This document shows positions 23,716-27,480 of a stretch of DNA of 27,480 bases, one piece after another. The position numbers and the translations under genes are program-made. The DNA comes from JAEUKQ01 sp964414755. GTDB taxonomy: Bacteria; Pseudomonadota; Alphaproteobacteria; JAEUKQ01. Each line of letters opens with the position of its first letter. The stretch's first letter is position 1. Location: assembly GCA_964414755.1 (NCBI GenBank), contig CAYPXH010000020.1, positions 1 to 27,480 of the forward strand, written 5' to 3'. The notes under the pieces were generated by a model. That model was not told the DNA's origin. It did no database searches and saw only the letters and a list, made by a program, of their open reading frames with translations.

Positions 23716-24493
23716 TCATTGTCATTTAAACTATCCGCCCTATAATCAAGGACTTAATGAATATATTTTGCGTGCTAAGCAAGCTGGTATTGGTTATTTT
23801 TTGACGATCGGCACTGAATTATCCAAGTGTTCCGAAATCATAAGCATTGCAGAACAGTATCAGGAAGTCTTTTGCTCTGTTGGAACTCATCCCCATGAAG
23901 CAAGCCAAATTTCTAACAAGATAAGTCAAACTGAGGAGATTGTTTTACTAAGTAATCATCCAAAAGTTATTGGAATAGGCGAGTGCGGGTTAGATTTTTA
24001 TTATATGAATAGTAATCCAGTTGAACAAATTAGTATCTTTCAAGATCACATTAATGCTGCGCAGAAAACACAACTACCATTAATCATTCATACACGTGAT
24101 GCCGAAAAACAAACAATTGATATGCTAACTAATACCCAAGTTAGTAGTATTCCGGTTTCAGGGGTTCTGCACTGTTTTACAGGGACAGAAACACTTGCAC
24201 GTGCTGCACTCGATTTAGGTTTCTACCTATCAATATCTGGGATTGTTACCTTTAAGAATGCCCAAGAACTTCGTGATATTGTTCGTTGGATTCCTGATGA
24301 TAGATTGTTGCTGGAAACAGACGCACCATTTCTTGCACCTGTACCACACCGTGGCAAACAAAATGAACCTGCTTTTTTATTAAATACTGCTGAATTCATA
24401 GCAAATATACGCAATACAACCCTCGACAAACTGTCACAATCAACAACCGAAAATTTTTTTAGGCTGTTTAAAAAAGCCAACAGGGCAAATTAA
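23702..24493 (+). CDS. tatD: TatD-family metal-dependent hydrolase (probable 3'-5' DNase)
   Basis: A 263-residue TIM-barrel hydrolase. The N-terminal MLVDSHCHLNYP carries the HxH metal site, then SVGTHPHEA, VIGIGECGLDFYY, PLIIHTRDA, LHCFTG and the C-terminal RLLLETDAPFLAPVPHRGK. These match the YcfH/TatD group, several members of which act as metal-dependent exonucleases. ATG 23702 gives the standard family start and overlaps the end of metG by 14 bases; ATG 23699 next to it is equally possible. The stop overlaps the next start by one base (TAATG), so metG, tatD and the MBL gene are probably translated as a unit. Confidence 0.93.
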   Translation: MLVDSHCHLNYPPYNQGLNEYILRAKQAGIGYFLTIGTELSKCSEIISIAEQYQEVFCSVGTHPHEASQISNKISQTEEIVLLSNHPKVIGIGECGLDFYYMNSNPVEQISIFQDHINAAQKTQLPLIIHTRDAEKQTIDMLTNTQVSSIPVSGVLHCFTGTETLARAALDLGFYLSISGIVTFKNAQELRDIVRWIPDDRLLLETDAPFLAPVPHRGKQNEPAFLLNTAEFIANIRNTTLDKLSQSTTENFFRLFKKANRAN

Positions 24494-25284
24494 TGAAAAT
24501 TACTATTCTTGGATCTGGTGGATCTGGGGGGGTTCCGTTAATAAATGGCTTTTGGGGGCGTTGTAATCCAAACAATCCGAAAAACAGACGACGACGCGTT
24601 TCTGTTCTAATACAAATAAAAGATGATAATATTTTAATTGATACGTCGCCAGACCTGCGCCAACAATTGCTTGACGTGCGTATATCAAAAATAGACTACA
24701 TTTTATACACACATGATCATGCTGATCATACACATGGTGTTGATGATTTAAGATTTCTTGAGCGCCCAATTGGTAAAAAAGCATTTCCATGCTATGGTTC
24801 ATCACAAACAATTTCTTCACTAAAACAACGTTTTCCATATGCTTTTAAACAAAAAGAAGCAAGTGCTACCGCCCAGGAAGCTTTATATGAGCCATTACTT
24901 GATCCTGTCTCTATAAAGGATGATTTTATCATCAGTGGTAGTAATAATATATTTATTCAGTCATTTCAGCAGGGACACGGGCCAAACCTTGAGAGTACTG
25001 GGTATAGAATTGGTGGTTTTGCTTATTCTACTGACACAAATTTTTTGTCTACTGCGGCTTTAGATAAATTAAAAAACCTTGATATCTGGATTGTTGATTG
25101 TCTAAGCTGGAAGTCGCACATTACTCATGCACATGTTGACCAAGTTTTGTCATGGGTTCAACAAATCCGCCCAAAACGAACATTATTAACACATTTGAGT
25201 ACGCAACTTGATTATGATGAGCTTAAAGCTTATTGCCCGTCTGAAGTAGAGCCGGCTTATGATGGTTTAGAAATTGTCCTTTAA
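24493..25284 (+). CDS. Metallo-beta-lactamase-fold hydrolase (PhnP/RNase Z-like)
   Basis: A 263-residue MBL-fold protein. It starts MKITILGSGGSGGVP and has the binuclear metal motif THDHADHTHG (H74, H76, D78, H79), a following DDLRFLER, later glycine/histidine segment QGHGPN, FAYSTDTN with the bridging aspartate region, and LLTHLS. The sequence resembles the PhnP and tRNase Z-like group found directly after tatD in many alphaproteobacteria; its substrate there is not established. It lacks the long flexible arm of true RNase Z. The gene is joined to tatD by a one-base overlap and is probably last in the operon. Confidence 0.88.
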   Translation: MKITILGSGGSGGVPLINGFWGRCNPNNPKNRRRRVSVLIQIKDDNILIDTSPDLRQQLLDVRISKIDYILYTHDHADHTHGVDDLRFLERPIGKKAFPCYGSSQTISSLKQRFPYAFKQKEASATAQEALYEPLLDPVSIKDDFIISGSNNIFIQSFQQGHGPNLESTGYRIGGFAYSTDTNFLSTAALDKLKNLDIWIVDCLSWKSHITHAHVDQVLSWVQQIRPKRTLLTHLSTQLDYDELKAYCPSEVEPAYDGLEIVL

Positions 25285-25358
25285 CTTATACCGAAAAATA
25301 TTAAAATGTATTTATTTTATAATGAGCTTATTTGTATGCAGTGAGGGTTTAGGCTAAA

Positions 25359-26042
25359 ATGAAGAAATTAATTGATGGCATTGTTGAGTTTCGAAACAAG
25401 TCGCTTGAACAATATCGTGAAAAATATGCAAGGCTTGCTGCGGGTCAATCACCAGATACATTATTTATTGCTTGTTGCGATAGTCGTGTTGTTCCAAATA
25501 CATTTGCGTCCACAAACCCCGGCGATTTATTTGTTGTTAGAAATGTTGGTAATTTGGTTTGCCCATGCCATAGCCACCACGAGCACGAAGTTGATCAATC
25601 AATTGGCGCCGCAATTGAATTTGCCGTGTGTCAGCTAAAAGTTAAAGATATTATTATCTGCGGTCATTCCGAGTGTGGGGCTATGAATGCTTTAATTAGC
25701 AATGGTCAATTAGATGTCCAATTACCGAATTTATTCTTTCAACATTGGCTTAAGCATGCGCAGCCAGCATTAAAAAAATATCAACAAGGGTTTCGTATAA
25801 AGTCAGTTCAGAAACAGGAAATACACAATGAAATATCGCAAATAAATGTTGTCCAACAACTTGAGCATTTAAAAACTTATTCTGCTGTATCTAAGGCTAT
25901 ATTAGAAAAGAAATTACGCATCCATGGCTGGTGGTTTGAATTATCAACTGCAAACGTCTTTTACTACGATCAAACCAACCATCATTTTGTTCTTATTGAT
26001 GAAGTTGGTGCACATAAAATTCTTCAAAAAAATGGACATTAA
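25359..26042 (+). CDS. Beta-class carbonic anhydrase
   Basis: A 227-residue zinc enzyme interconverting CO2 and bicarbonate. Zinc ligands C40, H103 and C106 are visible in ACCDSRVVP and CGHSECGAMNAL, with the D41-R43 dyad next to C40. DLFVVRNVGNLVCP and SIGAAIEFAVCQLKVKDIIICGHS are standard for the beta class. The length and C-terminal LRIHGWWFELSTANVFYYD agree with the bacterial CynT-like group. There is no signal peptide, so it is cytoplasmic, probably supplying bicarbonate to carboxylases and carbamoyl phosphate synthesis. It is 74 bases after the MBL gene and may have its own promoter. Confidence 0.94.
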   Translation: MKKLIDGIVEFRNKSLEQYREKYARLAAGQSPDTLFIACCDSRVVPNTFASTNPGDLFVVRNVGNLVCPCHSHHEHEVDQSIGAAIEFAVCQLKVKDIIICGHSECGAMNALISNGQLDVQLPNLFFQHWLKHAQPALKKYQQGFRIKSVQKQEIHNEISQINVVQQLEHLKTYSAVSKAILEKKLRIHGWWFELSTANVFYYDQTNHHFVLIDEVGAHKILQKNGH

Positions 26043-26433
26043 TTTTGCGTATATTGAATAGGTATTCATGCTAAATTTACGAAAATCATAAAGACTTTAA
26101 TGCTTAATATAAGTGTTAGATAAGTTTTTTGATGAAACAACACATCTTGACTCGAATTATCAGAAATAATTCATTATTTTTCATTAACTTAATGTCTATA
26201 ATTAGCAAAATATATAATTTTAACGTTAAAAAATTTGTGTTAAATATATCTTTAAAAGATAAATTTTATTTGTTAACTTTTTTACAATTGGATATTTCAT
26301 ATTTTTATCGAGAAATACCATACTGTTTTTTAGTCACAAAAATTCAGCTGATTATTTTCCATAATATATATTATGCGAATATAAGGAATTAGGATTTTAT
26401 CTATAAATCAAAGCGTTACTTCTGCTTTCAATA
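26043..26433. other. AT-rich gap between convergent genes, with several palindromes
   Basis: These 391 bases lie between the ends of the carbonic anhydrase gene (+) and cobB (-). I see no tRNA or credible gene. An 87-codon frame at 26129-26392 is Ile/Phe/Asn/Tyr-rich and looks like chance. Four inverted repeats occur: CATTAA-C-TTAATG (26182-26194), TTTTAACGTTAAAA (26218-26231), TATCTTT-A-AAAGATA (26247-26261) and CATAATATATATTATG (26360-26375). Some may serve as weak bidirectional terminators. Confidence 0.5.
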
Positions 26434-27480
26434 TTAAACAATTGAAATTAAATGAATAAAAGACCCAGCAACATTTTTTCTTTGTAATCCCGTTTTTCCT
26501 AATTCATCGCCCTTGCTATTTTTAACATCAAACAAATTTGTATCACTACTTGTATTAACAATTGGCTGTGCATAATGAAATTCATGACCACGAAAATTTG
26601 TGCCAAATGTTCCAAGAATACTAGAGTATAAACTTGTTACCTGCCGATAACCTAGGGTTAATTTTTTATTGGACATGGTTGTATGAACATCTAGTAAACC
26701 AGCCATAGGCCATGTTTGGGATTTTTCATCGGTAATTGCATTTCCCAAAACCATGTATCCACCACATTCTCCATAAATTGGCTTCTCTAAGTTGGCGAAG
26801 GCTTTTAATGAACTTATAAAAACCTGATTATGCGCTAATAATGGTAAATAAAGTTCTGGATATCCCCCAGGTAAATAAACAGCGTCGGCATTACTTGGAA
26901 TTTTTTCGTTGGCTAGCGGTGAAAAAAAGGTAATCTCAACCCCCATTTTATACCAGTAGAGCAAAATAGAATCATAAATAAAACTAAAAGCTTTATCCCG
27001 AGCAATGGCAATACGCTGTCCCAAAATTGGTAGTTTTGTAATAATTATTTGTTCTTTTGAATACTTAAGTTTTTCTTGCGTGTTATTAGGTTGAAATCTA
27101 ATTAAGCGTAAAAGCAATTCAATATCGACATGTTTTTCGATGAACGTAGTTAATAAATCAAGCTGTTGATAAAAATCATCATAATGATCAGGCTGAATAA
27201 GGCCAAGATGCCTGCTTTTAAGTGAGACAATATCTTGTTTAGGTACCCAACCAATAATTGGAATATTTAATGATTGGCACGATTTTTGAAGAATTTCTAA
27301 ATGTTGGTTGCTTGAGTATTTGTTCATAATTATTCCGACGACACGGTGTTTTGTATTCTTTAGAACACCTGAAATAATCTCTGCAATTGTTTCACCTTGC
27401 CCAGCACAATTAATTACAAGAACAATCGGAAAGTTTGTTGCATCAGCAACATCAGCGGTTGATGAACCAGTACTATAGCG
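26434..27480 (-). CDS. cobB: Cobyrinate a,c-diamide synthase, 5' end outside window
   Basis: The - strand frame is open from the window edge (27480) to the TAA at 26434-26436, 348 residues. An ATG at 27327 is internal, because 51 codons before it still match the family (TGSSTADVADATNFPIVLVI, then VVGIIMNKYSSNQH). The N-terminal ATP-dependent synthetase part is incomplete. The C-terminal class I glutaminase domain is complete, with the nucleophile cysteine in YGECGGYMVLG, then MAGLLDVHTTMS, LGYRQV, FRGHEFHYAQP and a terminal GSFIHL. The enzyme amidates the a and c side chains of (hydrogeno)byrinate in cobalamin synthesis. CobQ is less likely given the GECGGYMVLG and GYRQV pattern. Other cob genes may lie to the right. 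Confidence 0.9.
   Translation of the reverse strand, partial: RYSTGSSTADVADATNFPIVLVINCAGQGETIAEIISGVLKNTKHRVVGIIMNKYSSNQHLEILQKSCQSLNIPIIGWVPKQDIVSLKSRHLGLIQPDHYDDFYQQLDLLTTFIEKHVDIELLLRLIRFQPNNTQEKLKYSKEQIIITKLPILGQRIAIARDKAFSFIYDSILLYWYKMGVEITFFSPLANEKIPSNADAVYLPGGYPELYLPLLAHNQVFISSLKAFANLEKPIYGECGGYMVLGNAITDEKSQTWPMAGLLDVHTTMSNKKLTLGYRQVTSLYSSILGTFGTNFRGHEFHYAQPIVNTSSDTNLFDVKNSKGDELGKTGLQRKNVAGSFIHLISIV

Noticed and set aside
26129..26392. An 87-codon + strand frame in the carbonic anhydrase-cobB gap
   Set aside because: It is rich in Ile, Phe, Asn, Lys and Tyr as expected for random AT-rich DNA, has no ribosome binding site, no recognisable domain, and covers several palindromes.
1..27480. 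CRISPR arrays, insertion sequences, toxin-antitoxin or defence systems
   Set aside because: No regularly spaced repeats, transposase, recombinase or recognised defence gene was found. The COQ10/RatA-like protein is better read as a ubiquinone-related protein than as a toxin.

Overview
The window is an AT-rich stretch of a bacterial chromosome that is almost certainly alphaproteobacterial. The evidence is the eno-ftsB-pdhA-pdhB-pdhC-lpd-lipA-coq10 gene order, an E1-beta subunit with its own N-terminal lipoyl domain, a ChpT-type phosphotransferase next to CtrA, and a tmk-holB-metG-tatD-MBL cluster. By protein content I would lean to a Rhodospirillales- or Holosporales-like lineage, but this is an inference by eye and no species can be named. 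Genes are tightly packed, and I see no insertion sequence, phage gene, CRISPR array or rRNA.

Layout. (1) 1-7882, + strand: the 3' end of enolase, ftsB, the complete pyruvate dehydrogenase operon (pdhA, pdhB, pdhC, lpd), the lipoate synthase that makes its cofactor, a COQ10-like START-domain protein, and chpT, whose start overlaps the coq10 end. (2) 7985-10183: ctrA, then a bifunctional NAD(P)H-hydrate repair enzyme. (3) 10253-12393: tRNA-Leu(UAG), trigger factor and clpP; clpX does not follow. (4) 12625-14637: a Tat-exported PhoX-type phosphatase with a strong terminator hairpin. (5) 14754-14828: tRNA-Val(GAC), then an exported protein of unknown function at 15110-15808. (6) 15822-17768, - strand: ygfZ and terC, transcribed divergently from the next block. 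(7) 17872-25284, + strand: dihydroorotase, an SCP2-type thiolase, tmk, holB, metG, tatD and a metallo-beta-lactamase-fold hydrolase, several of them overlapping. (8) 25359-26042: a beta-carbonic anhydrase, a palindrome-rich 391-bp gap between convergent genes, and, on the - strand running off the right edge, cobyrinate a,c-diamide synthase of cobalamin synthesis.

How the genes fit together: the left block makes acetyl-CoA and the lipoyl cofactor. ChpT and CtrA are a phosphotransferase and its response regulator in the alphaproteobacterial cell-cycle relay, and ClpP is the protease that removes CtrA in model species. The right block covers pyrimidine and dTMP supply, DNA polymerase clamp loading and Met-tRNA charging. 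Most of the window is ordinary core genome. I found no convincing undescribed system. The points most worth checking are the chpT-ctrA pairing together with a CtrA tail lacking the usual terminal alanines, the separation of clpP from clpX, the Gln in the first metal-site motif of dihydroorotase, the orphan exported protein, and the cluster of palindromes at 26182-26375.
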